Below, one piece after another: positions 1-5,038 of a stretch of 5,413 nt of DNA (the first letter of the stretch is position 1; every line of letters begins with the position of its first letter). The translations under genes and the position numbers were made by a program. The stretch comes from Rhizobacter sp. GTDB lineage: Bacteria > Pseudomonadota > Gammaproteobacteria > Burkholderiales > Burkholderiaceae_C. The DNA is taken from NCBI GenBank assembly GCA_025351675.1, contig JANXVK010000307.1:1-5413 (forward strand). The letters run 5' to 3'. The notes beneath the pieces were generated by a model. It was given only the letters and a program-made list of their open reading frames with translations. It did not search any database and was not told the origin of the DNA.

Positions 1-1
1 G

Positions 2-97
2 TCGACATGTCGACGTTGCAGGCATAGAGCGCTGAAGGCGGAGCTGGCCCGCAAGCCCCAAAAGTCGAATATCAAAATTGCTGACACCGGCCGCTGA
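2..97 (+). CDS. possible C-terminal fragment of an unrecognised gene
   Basis: An open frame enters from the left edge and stops at a TGA at 95-97. Its last 21 residues (LKAELARKPQKSNIKIADTGR) look like a natural charged, soluble protein C-terminus with mostly sensible codons. The first ten residues are Arg/Cys-rich and less protein-like, so the true frame may change near position 25 or the fragment may be decayed. If the structure at 137-222 is an attC site in plus orientation, this would be the tail of the preceding cassette gene. I do not recognise the family. With only 31 residues visible it could be chance. Confidence 0.3.
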   Translation, partial: STCRRCRHRALKAELARKPQKSNIKIADTGR

Positions 98-136
98 AAC
101 TTACACTGCACTCTCCACCGCCACACCGGCGGTTCA

Positions 137-222
137 GTTCAACGAAGCTTGTCTGACGCCGTCCACCCACGTGGCTTTCGATCAGCATCTTCGCGGCGTC
201 AGAACAGCGCCGTTTGTTCGGC
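137..222. other. attC-like inverted-repeat structure (integron recombination site candidate)
   Basis: The structure has a perfect 10-bp inverted repeat, TCTGACGCCG at 152-161 and CGGCGTCAGA at 194-203, enclosing a 32-nt loop. Outside lie GTTCAAC (137-143) and GTTCGGC (216-222). The first fits the R'' consensus RYYYAAC fully and the second fits the R' consensus GTTRRRY at 6 of 7. Read on the minus strand, the outer boxes are GCCGAAC and GTTGAAC, so orientation cannot be settled from the boxes alone. In plus orientation the downstream gene would start 14 nt after R', which is normal cassette spacing. In minus orientation R' and the bases beyond it match those of the attC at 648-724. The stem is longer and simpler than most attC sites and its loop is not a second hairpin, so I hold this less firmly than the downstream site. 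Confidence 0.4.
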
Positions 223-236
223 GTCCGAAAGAATAC

Positions 237-635
237 ATGCGAACGACCAGCGGCTCCTTGCTGATCGCAGCCTTCCTCTGCACATCGGTTGCGCCAGTGC
301 CAGCACAGGCAGCGGCATGCCGCATCGAGCCTTTCCAAGGGGCAACCTCGCCGCAAGGCGCTGTCGCACGCATGTACGTCGTCAACACCGGGACCACGTG
401 CAGCGTTGCGAACTATGGCGTTCCAGTGGGGCGCGCCAATCCGGCGGATTCGGGCTCGATCACGTCCAAGCCATCGCATGGGTCGGCCGAGTTCGCCGCA
501 CCCCAAGTCAGGTACACGCCCGAACCTGGCTACGTGGGAGACGACGAGTTCACGTACGAAGCGTTCGCAAGGGGCGCAATGGATCAGCGGTTGCGGCTCA
601 GAGTGCGGGTCATGGTGCAAGTCGTTGCGCCCTGA
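237..635 (+). CDS. small exported protein with an Ig/cadherin-like C-terminal motif (probable gene-cassette product)
   Basis: The product is 132 residues. The open frame extends further upstream, but the ATG at 237 is preferred. It gives a classic signal peptide (MRTT, a hydrophobic core at about 7-20, cleavage after VPAQA near residue 25), while the upstream extension has no protein-like character and crosses the attC-like structure. Only a weak GAAAG lies upstream of this ATG. The mature part carries two cysteines (28 and 55) that could form a disulfide after export. Residues 92-110 (YTPEPGYVGDDEFTYEAF) resemble the strand-turn motif YTP..GF.G.D.FTY of bacterial Ig-like and cadherin-like/VCBS repeat domains. 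A strand-like, Arg-rich tail follows (RLRLRVRVMVQV). Length fits a single such domain. A likely periplasmic or surface role is inferred; no ligand or catalytic site is visible. The stop is followed after 12 nt by an attC, so this is probably a promoterless integron cassette. Confidence 0.75.
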   Translation: MRTTSGSLLIAAFLCTSVAPVPAQAAACRIEPFQGATSPQGAVARMYVVNTGTTCSVANYGVPVGRANPADSGSITSKPSHGSAEFAAPQVRYTPEPGYVGDDEFTYEAFARGAMDQRLRLRVRVMVQVVAP

Positions 636-647
636 GACGCGGCGCGT

Positions 648-724
648 GGCTAACCCGTCATCGAGCGGATGTCCCAAAGCCGGCTTCGCAGCCTTTGGTC
701 CACCGCTCGTCTCGAACGTTGAAC
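648..724 (+). other. integron attC site (59-base-element type)
   Basis: The site has R'' GGCTAAC (648-654, 6 of 7 to RYYYAAC) and R' GTTGAAC (718-724, a full match to GTTRRRY). Between them are a stem of GAGCGG (663-668) with CCGCTC (703-708), a second stem of CCAAA (674-678) with TTTGG (694-698), and a terminal GGCT-TCGC-AGCC hairpin (682-693) with a 3-nt bulge. The TAACCC start and the CTCGAACGTT before the end are typical, from memory, of chromosomal-integron attC sites in Pseudomonas and related bacteria. Total length of 77 bp lies in the known range. It starts 12 nt after the stop codon of the exported-protein gene, where an attC belongs. No integron integrase gene or attI is visible in the window. 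Confidence 0.65.
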
Positions 725-960
725 TAAACCGCTAACGCGGTGGTGGAGCGCGAAGAGGTCGGTGCATTCGTGCGGTGCGTCGTACCTGGGCTCCGGGGAA
801 TGTTTCCCGGTCCTCGTCAAAATCACATCGTGTGCCGAAAGGCACCGGCACGGTGAGCGCGATGCAGAAGGGGTGCGCGCCCCATTGACGCGCGCACGTG
901 CGCGGGCTTCCGACGTATCGTCGCAGCGAACACGCGATGAATTGAGATTCGGACACCGTT
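725..960. other. non-coding spacer with several hairpins, no gene seen
   Basis: I find no supported gene between the attC and the operon promoter; open frames here lack a start site, ribosome binding site and recognisable product. Visible structure includes ACCGC-TAAC-GCGGT (728-741), an imperfect CCGGGGAA/TTTCCCGG hairpin (793-810), GTGCC-GAAA-GGCAC with a GNRA-type loop (832-845), and GTGCGCG (873-879) followed by a perfect 14-bp palindrome (891-904). It may be a decayed cassette, an untranslated RNA or plain spacer. None of the hairpins is followed by a T-run, so I do not call a terminator. Confidence 0.5.
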
Positions 961-962
961 CC

Positions 963-996
963 GTTCAGCTTGGGTTCATGAAGCCGGCTGCAAGAT
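963..996 (+). promoter_or_regulatory. two-component operator and promoter of the five-gene region, copy 1
   Basis: A direct repeat GTTCAG (963-968), 5-nt spacer, GTTCAT (974-979) has the 11-bp period used by OmpR/PhoB-family dimers. Eleven bases after it is CAAGAT (991-996), a weak -10 candidate. PhoP and PmrA boxes have the same layout, two hexamers 5 bp apart placed about 11-12 bp before the -10 and replacing the -35. Transcription would start near 1003, leaving a leader of about 23 nt before the ATG at 1026. The same arrangement recurs at 3853-3886. Assignment to the response regulator encoded at 1836 is inference from proximity and geometry. Confidence 0.6.
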
Positions 997-1025
997 GCAT
1001 TCATTCCCAACCCACGGAGTCTTGC

Positions 1026-1532
1026 ATGAAGCGCCTCGCACTCATCCCCTTGCTCGCCGCCACGGCCGTCGCGGCTCACGCGCAGACTTATCTCGACAAC
1101 GCCCGCGTCAGCAGCGTCGAGCCGCAATACGAGAACGTGAGCGTTCCGCGACAGCAATGCAGCAGTCAATGGGTCAGCGAGCCTCGCCGCAACGGTGGTC
1201 GCGACTACGGCGGCGCCGTCCTCGGCGGCATTGTCGGAGGACTGATCGGCAACCAAGTCGGCGGCGGCCACGGTCGTGAAGCGGCCACGGCGGTTGGCGC
1301 GGTCGTGGGCGCATTCACCGGCAACAACCTCGCGAACCGCGATCCGTGGCAGCAGCCTGTGCCGATGTCGCGTGAGGTCACGACTTGCCGCGATGTCGAT
1401 GACGTCCGGTCACGCCTCGTGGGCTATCAGGTCACGTACGAATACCACGGCCAGCAGTACACGACCCTGATGCACGAGAAGCCTGGACGCTTCGTCCCGG
1501 TGCGCGTGTCGGTAGATCTTGTGGGACGATAG
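1026..1532 (+). CDS. glycine-zipper 2TM / 17-kDa surface antigen-like envelope protein
   Basis: The product is 168 residues. The start at 1026 is chosen because GGAG (1016-1019) sits 6 nt upstream and the protein then opens with a signal peptide, MKRLALIPLLAATAVAAHA, cleaved before QTY. Residues 61-100 form a glycine zipper (GGAVLGGIVGGLIGNQVGGGHG, then AATAVGAVVGAFTGN), the hallmark of the Rickettsia 17-kDa surface antigen/glycine-zipper 2TM family (PF05433). This element packs in or against membranes. Two cysteines (45 and 121) flank the zipper and may pair. The C-terminal part (YQVTYEYHGQQYTTLMHEKPGRFVPVRVSV) is the usual beta-rich tail of the proteobacterial branch. There is no lipobox, so it is not an obvious lipoprotein. 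Molecular function is unknown; an outer-membrane or periplasmic envelope role is inferred. It is the first gene of the operon and lies directly downstream of the repeated operator. Confidence 0.88.
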   Translation: MKRLALIPLLAATAVAAHAQTYLDNARVSSVEPQYENVSVPRQQCSSQWVSEPRRNGGRDYGGAVLGGIVGGLIGNQVGGGHGREAATAVGAVVGAFTGNNLANRDPWQQPVPMSREVTTCRDVDDVRSRLVGYQVTYEYHGQQYTTLMHEKPGRFVPVRVSVDLVGR

Positions 1533-1573
1533 TGGCCCGCTCGAGCAACCTTCGGCTTTTCCCCCCTGGCCTT

Positions 1574-1819
1574 ATGGATGTGCACGTCATCAAATCTTTT
1601 CTGTGTGCCCTTTTGATCGCCCTGGCCGCGCCAGCTTGGGCTGACATCGGCCGCGACGAGGCAGCAGCGGCAGCACAACGCGTCGCCGCCGGTCGCGTGC
1701 TGTCGATCGAACGGACCGAGGCCGACAAGCGCCCCTTGTGGCGTGTCAAAGTCCTGACGGCTCAAGGCGACGTACGGGTGATCCTGATCGACGCCGCCAG
1801 CGGGCGGGTCGTGGGCTGA
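1574..1819 (+). CDS. small periplasmic PepSY-domain protein
   Basis: The product is 81 residues. The frame is already open from a GTG at 1532 that overlaps the previous stop (TAGTG), but starting at ATG 1574 places a signal peptide correctly: MDVHVIK, hydrophobic core 8-20, cleavage after AWA at residue 23. No good ribosome binding site precedes either start, so translation may be coupled to the upstream gene 41 nt away; a GTG at 1580 is another option. The mature part, about 58 residues, is one PepSY module: an N-terminal helix rich in Ala and Glu (RDEAAAAAQRVAAGRVLSIE) and a small sheet ending in VRVILIDAASGRVVG, matching the family's ..v.vDa.tG.v. end. PepSY domains are thought to bind or inhibit proteins in the envelope. 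Beside two-component genes they are proposed to modulate the sensor, which is the likely role here but is not shown by sequence. Confidence 0.8.
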   Translation: MDVHVIKSFLCALLIALAAPAWADIGRDEAAAAAQRVAAGRVLSIERTEADKRPLWRVKVLTAQGDVRVILIDAASGRVVG

Positions 1820-1835
1820 CCGGGAGGCGGTCGGC

Positions 1836-2507
1836 ATGCGGCTGTTGCTGGTCGAGGACGATGCGGCGCTGCGCCTCGGGTTGGCGCGCCGGTTGGCGGC
1901 CGATGGCTACCGCGTCGATCAAGCCGCGGACGGCGAAGACGGCTTGTTCCAGGCGCGCGAGTATCCGGTCGATCTCGCGATCGTCGATCTGGGGTTGCCC
2001 AGACTCGGCGGCCTGGACGTCGTCAAGGGTCTGAGAGCGGACGGACGGACCCTCCCCATCCTGATCCTCACCGCGCGCGGCGGCTGGCAAGACAAAGTCG
2101 TGGGGCTGGAAGCGGGCGCGGACGACTATCTTGTCAAGCCCTTCGAATACCCCGAGCTGCATGCGCGCATCAAGGCCTTGCTGAGGCGCGCGCTGAAGGC
2201 CACGTCCGACGTGCTCACGCTCGGGCCGATAGCGATCGACTTCTCGGCGCAGGGCGCGCGCGTCGGGGGCAAGGCAATCGAGCTGACGACTTTTGAATAC
2301 CGCCTGCTCGAGTTCCTGGTGCGTGAACGCGCTCGCGTCGTCAGCAAGCAGGAGCTATCCGACTACCTGTATCCCCACGACGAAGATCGGGAGAGCAACG
2401 TGCTCGAAGTGCTGATCGGCCGGTTACGCCGCAAGCTCGACCCGCACGGCACGCTGGCGCCGATCGAGACCTTGCGGGGTCGAGGCTACCGGTTCACCCT
2501 CGGATGA
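1836..2507 (+). CDS. phoP-like: OmpR-family response regulator, PhoP/QseB-like
   Basis: The product is 223 residues, the usual length for this family. The receiver domain (1-115) has the acidic pair E7/D8/D9, phospho-acceptor D51 in AIVDLGLP, switch residue T79 in LILTA and K101 in LVKPF. All the residues needed for phosphotransfer are present. The C-terminal winged-helix DNA-binding domain (about 125-222) shows ELTTFEYRLLEFLV, the recognition-helix region ESNVLEVLIGRLRRKL, and the wing ETLRGRGYRFTL. A ribosome binding site, GGGAGG (1822-1827), lies 8 nt before the ATG. The gene starts 16 nt after the PepSY gene and its stop overlaps the kinase start (ATGA). It should bind a direct repeat with 11-bp period as a dimer. 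Two such repeats flank this operon and are the natural candidates for its targets. The PhoP assignment rests mainly on its PhoQ-like partner; QseB/PmrA-type subfamilies are close alternatives. Confidence 0.93.
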   Translation: MRLLLVEDDAALRLGLARRLAADGYRVDQAADGEDGLFQAREYPVDLAIVDLGLPRLGGLDVVKGLRADGRTLPILILTARGGWQDKVVGLEAGADDYLVKPFEYPELHARIKALLRRALKATSDVLTLGPIAIDFSAQGARVGGKAIELTTFEYRLLEFLVRERARVVSKQELSDYLYPHDEDRESNVLEVLIGRLRRKLDPHGTLAPIETLRGRGYRFTLG

Positions 2508-3838
2508 GGTGGCCCGGCTCGATCCGCGCACGCTTGGTGCTGGGCGCCACGGCGGTGTTGGTTGCCTTCGTGGCGGGGGCGGGCTGGGCCGTGCAACGGG
2601 CTCATGAAGACAGTGTGCGCACAGCTCGCTTCGCCCAGCTGCAGGGCACGGTGTATCTGCTGTTGGCAGGCGCCGATTTGGACGGGCGTGGCGCACTGGT
2701 CATTCCTCCGTCCTTCCCCGAGCCGCGTCTGTCCCTCCCCGGGTCGGGGCTGTACGCGAACATCGTCAACGTGGCGCGACGCGAGGAATGGCAGTCGCCG
2801 TCGACGCTGGGCGTCAGCCCGCCGTTCCTGCGCAGCGTCGCGGTCGGCGAGTGGCGCTCTGAGATCGTCAGTTCCGGTGGGCGCGAGTATCTGGTGACCG
2901 GCTATGCCGTTAACTGGGCGGGGCGCGTGCAAGCGGCCCCGCTGGTGCTTTCGGTGGTCGAAGACAAGGCCGAGTTCAATCGAGAGGTCGGCGTCTTTGA
3001 GCGCACTTTGTGGACGTGGCTTGGGGGCGCCGCCGCACTGCTGCTGGTGTCGCAGACACTGCTGCTCGAATGGGGCTTGGCGCCGCTGAGGCGCGTCGCG
3101 CGCGAGGTCCGCGGCATCGAGCTCGGTGATCAGCCCGAGATCGAAGGTCACTACCCGACCGAGATCACAGCGCTGACGAGCAACCTAAATACGTTGATTA
3201 CCCAGGAACGCTTGCGCCAGACCCGTTACCGTGAGGCGTTGAGCTTTCTTGCCCACAGCCTCAAGACGCCACTGGCGGTGCTGCGCAATGCGCTGGGTGA
3301 GCCGGCACTGTTACCCGAGGCGGTGAGTCGGCAGGTAGCCCGGATGGACGACATCGTCCAGCACCAGCTGGCAAAGGCGGCGGCTGGCGGTTCCTCACGA
3401 TTTGCGCCTCATCTGCCGCTCGCCGGTATCGTGCACCGGGTTCGCGATTCGTTGGTCAAGGTGTATGCCGACCGGGCCTTGAATATTTCCGTCGACATCG
3501 TCCCGCCTGAGCTCGCTTGGCGGATCGATGAAGGTGATGCCTTCGAGATGCTCGGCAACGTAATGGACAACGCTGCCAAGTGGGCGAAGCAGCGCGTGGC
3601 GGTCAGCGTGAGGCGCGAGGGGAACCGGCTGCACGTCACGGTCGACGACGACGGTCCGGGCTTCAGCGACACGCAATCGATCCTGCAACTGCACGTGCGC
3701 GGCGACGAGAAGGTGCCCGGTCACGGGGTCGGCCTGGCGGTCGTCAACGAACTGGTGGCCAGCCACAACGGTGAGTTGAACCTGTCTCGCTCGGAGCTCG
3801 GCGGAGCCAAGATTGACATCATGCTGCGGGCGGCCTGA
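2504..3838 (+). CDS. phoQ-like: sensor histidine kinase, PhoQ-like
   Basis: The product is 444 residues. It has TM1 at about 9-30, a periplasmic sensor region at about 31-167, TM2 at about 168-192 and a HAMP-like linker (APLRRVAREVRGIELGD). The dimerisation/phosphoacceptor helix FLAHSLKTPLAVL has H251. The ATPase domain has an N-box (GNVMDNAAKWA, 351-361), a G1-box (DDDGPGF, 381-387) and a G2-box (GHGVGLAVV, 406-414). The H-box sequence HSLKTPLAVL, DNAAKW in the N-box and the closing LGGAKIDIML are specifically reminiscent of PhoQ. The periplasmic end (LVLSVVEDKAEFNREV) also resembles PhoQ. However, the run of consecutive acidic residues by which enteric PhoQ binds Mg2+ is absent, so the signal may differ. 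It overlaps the response regulator gene by 4 nt (ATGA), so the two are translationally coupled and form one phosphorelay in the inner membrane. Confidence 0.93.
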   Translation: MRWPGSIRARLVLGATAVLVAFVAGAGWAVQRAHEDSVRTARFAQLQGTVYLLLAGADLDGRGALVIPPSFPEPRLSLPGSGLYANIVNVARREEWQSPSTLGVSPPFLRSVAVGEWRSEIVSSGGREYLVTGYAVNWAGRVQAAPLVLSVVEDKAEFNREVGVFERTLWTWLGGAAALLLVSQTLLLEWGLAPLRRVAREVRGIELGDQPEIEGHYPTEITALTSNLNTLITQERLRQTRYREALSFLAHSLKTPLAVLRNALGEPALLPEAVSRQVARMDDIVQHQLAKAAAGGSSRFAPHLPLAGIVHRVRDSLVKVYADRALNISVDIVPPELAWRIDEGDAFEMLGNVMDNAAKWAKQRVAVSVRREGNRLHVTVDDDGPGFSDTQSILQLHVRGDEKVPGHGVGLAVVNELVASHNGELNLSRSELGGAKIDIMLRAA

Positions 3839-3852
3839 ACGATCTTGCCTCC

Positions 3853-3886
3853 GTTCAGTTGGCGTTCATGGGTGGGCGCGCAAGAT
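3853..3886 (+). promoter_or_regulatory. two-component operator and promoter, copy 2
   Basis: GTTCAG (3853-3858), 5 nt, GTTCAT (3864-3869), 11 nt, then CAAGAT (3881-3886) repeats the layout at 963-996 exactly. Over 45 aligned bases (3851-3895 against 961-1005) 33 are identical. Eight of the 12 differences fall in the 10-bp stretch between operator and -10, so only the functional-looking parts are conserved. ATTCATT after the -10 is also shared. The site begins 14 nt after the kinase stop codon and ends 30 nt before the next start. It therefore gives the downstream gene its own regulated transcript, besides any read-through from the operon. Confidence 0.62.
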
Positions 3887-3916
3887 GAATTCATTGCCAC
3901 TCAAGGAGACCTCATC

Positions 3917-4282
3917 ATGAAGCACTCCCTCTCTTCAAGATTCATCGCCGCCGCCGTTCTTGCCGCCGCAGCCTTCGGCGCCGCATCGGTCGCGCAGGCG
4001 CGCCCAGACGTCCAGATCTCGATCGGCCTTCCAGGGCTGCCTGTCCTGGTCCAGCCGCCCGCCTATGTCCGCGCCGAGCCCGAGTACGTTCAACCCCGTC
4101 CGGTCTATGTGTGGCCACGGGAGGTCGTCTATGAGCGTCGTTGGCGGCCGACGTACCGGCCTGACTTTGAGCGTGAGCGGGGCTGGCGGCATGCCGAGCG
4201 GCAACGGCGGGAATGGGAGCGTCGTGAGTGGGAGCACCGCCATTACGATCGGTTTGCGTCGCATGACCGCGACAGGGATTGA
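3917..4282 (+). CDS. small secreted Pro/Tyr/Arg-rich protein, PXPV-repeat-like
   Basis: The product is 121 residues. The start at 3917 has AAGGAG (3903-3908) 8 nt upstream and yields a clear signal peptide, MKHSLSSRFIAAAVLAAAAFGAASVAQA, cleaved before RPDV. The mature N-terminus VQISIGLPGLPVLVQPPAYV, followed by EYVQPRPVYVWP, is the pattern of small exported proteins in Burkholderiales described as PXPV-repeat proteins. Residues from about 70 on are strongly charged and aromatic (RWRPTYRP, then repeated RREWERREWEHRHYDR), probably helical and basic. No enzyme motif is present. An envelope or periplasmic stress role is inferred from its promoter, which duplicates that of the two-component operon, and not from the protein itself. 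Its last 40 bases overlap a minus-strand small gene tail to tail. Confidence 0.82.
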   Translation: MKHSLSSRFIAAAVLAAAAFGAASVAQARPDVQISIGLPGLPVLVQPPAYVRAEPEYVQPRPVYVWPREVVYERRWRPTYRPDFERERGWRHAERQRREWERREWEHRHYDRFASHDRDRD

Positions 4283-4509
4283 ACGGCGAGCAGAGACGCG
4301 AGGATCGGCAGACGGTCAGCGGCCTGGAGAGCGTCAAGCTGCGTGTCCTGTCGCATTGCCGCATCAAAACTGCTACTCGTGCTGACCCGTTGCCTCACGT
4401 AATTTGCTACCCGTCGGATGGTCCGGCGGGAGCAGAACACCGTGATGAGGCAAATCAGCACGACCGCGTCGCTCGTCATCAGCGTATCGAGCTCGGCGGG
4501 GGAGCTCAT
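4243..4509 (-). CDS. small putative membrane protein, family not recognised
   Basis: The product is 88 residues, starting at the ATG whose complement is at 4507-4509. A GGAG ribosome binding site lies 7 nt upstream on the minus strand. The first 33 codons are almost all G/C-ending, as in the confident genes. The N-terminus has a short hydrophobic segment (DAVVLICLITVFC, about residues 14-26), followed by a basic stop-transfer-like stretch (SRRTIRRVANYVRQR). This layout recalls small PspB-like membrane proteins, though I cannot assign one. After about residue 55 (DTQLDALQAADR) codon bias weakens, and the frame runs 40 bases into the end of the plus-strand secreted-protein gene. A frameshift or lost stop near 4320-4340 would explain that, so the C-terminus is uncertain. 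The rest may be a shadow if the hydrophobic segment is chance. Confidence 0.5.
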   Translation of the reverse strand: MSSPAELDTLMTSDAVVLICLITVFCSRRTIRRVANYVRQRVSTSSSFDAAMRQDTQLDALQAADRLPILASLLAVQSLSRSCDANRS

Positions 4510-4783
4510 GGCAGCGCTCCGTGTTGACGGTGGGTGGATGCCACGGCAAACGCACCCTCGTGCCAGATCGGCGCCGGACCGGACGACTCGCGCCAAAGCC
4601 GCACCGGTGCTGTGTTTGCGGGCTGTCGGCCGGTGGGCAAGACGCGCCCGGGAGCGCGTGACTCAACGCATTTGTGACAATGTGTGGACCTTGCGTCGCG
4701 CGTCGTTCAGCTGTGCCCTCCGTCACAAACGAATCAGCACTGTCCTACACACGACTCGATAAAAAGTGGGAATAATTTCCCAT

Positions 4784-4978
4784 ATGAAACCGACGCGGAC
4801 GCTGGGAGCACGGGATTTCGCGGCGCCGAGGGTGGCGTTGCCGAGGGCGCCGTGGCGCGCAGTCATGGCGTGGCTGCTCGCGGCGCCCAGCCGGCAGTCC
4901 CCCGCAACGCGGGTCGACGCCGTGGACTTTGAGGACACGCAGCCGTCAGTCCGCGACGCCGGATCGACGCTCACTTGA
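4784..4978 (+). CDS. possible small protein, unrecognised
   Basis: The frame encodes 64 residues from ATG 4784; a GTG at 4766 is an in-frame alternative. Support is strong G/C bias at third codon positions (only about eight A/T among some 64 codons). It also has a modest hydrophobic stretch (WRAVMAWLLAAP, about residues 23-34) and a stop codon inside a perfect hairpin, as is common for short transcripts ending in a stem-loop. Against it, there is no ribosome binding site before 4784 and no recognised motif, and in GC-rich DNA such a frame can arise by chance. The second half is acidic and hydrophilic (VDAVDFEDTQPSVRDAG). It may be a small membrane-associated protein. Confidence 0.33.
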   Translation: MKPTRTLGARDFAAPRVALPRAPWRAVMAWLLAAPSRQSPATRVDAVDFEDTQPSVRDAGSTLT

Positions 4979-4983
4979 GCGTC
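4966..4983 (+). terminator. perfect stem-loop at the end of the small ORF
   Basis: GACGCTC (4966-4972), loop ACTT and GAGCGTC (4977-4983) form a perfect 7-bp stem that contains the TGA at 4976-4978. It is followed on the plus strand only by TTC, so it is a weak intrinsic terminator at best. Lying between convergent reading frames, it could work in both directions. Confidence 0.35.
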
Positions 4984-4990
4984 TTCAAGG

Positions 4991-5035
4991 CTGCGCGCCC
5001 GCGCTGAACGAGGTTCGCCCGCCAGCGCGCCGCAG
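4991..5035 (-). terminator. GC-rich stem-loop just after the minus-strand gene
   Basis: CTGCG (4991-4995) pairs with CGCAG (5031-5035), and CGCGCTG (5000-5006) pairs with CAGCGCG (5023-5029), with a 4-nt against 1-nt internal loop and a 16-nt apical loop. It begins 3 nt after the stop of the minus-strand gene, the expected place for its 3' end. No clear U-run follows on the minus strand (CCTTGAAG), so it may stabilise the 3' end of the message without ending transcription. Confidence 0.4.
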
Positions 5036-5038
5036 TAT

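Noticed and set aside
1..14. Perfect 14-bp palindrome made of two GTCGAC sites at the window edge
   Set aside because: It is probably chance in GC-rich DNA or a fragment boundary. Nothing next to it suggests a function.
72..677. 201-codon open frame on the minus strand
   Set aside because: It lies opposite the exported-protein gene and runs through both attC structures. It has no signal or domain I recognise and an Arg/Cys-rich composition typical of antisense frames in GC-rich DNA.
674..698. Hairpin after the exported-protein gene read as a Rho-independent terminator
   Set aside because: No T-run follows, and the hairpin is better explained as the central part of the attC structure.
762..1025. 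N-terminal extension of the glycine-zipper gene
   Set aside because: The extension would bury the signal peptide and cross the promoter and hairpins. The ATG at 1026 has its own ribosome binding site.
1533..1570. Possible terminator between the glycine-zipper and PepSY genes (CTTTTCCCCCC)
   Set aside because: The best stem is only 3-4 bp and the T-run is short. Spacing and gene order fit one operon better.
2486..3151. 221-codon minus-strand frame opposite the kinase gene
   Set aside because: It is antisense to a kinase with every catalytic motif, and its composition (many Arg, His, Gln, Pro) is that of a shadow frame.
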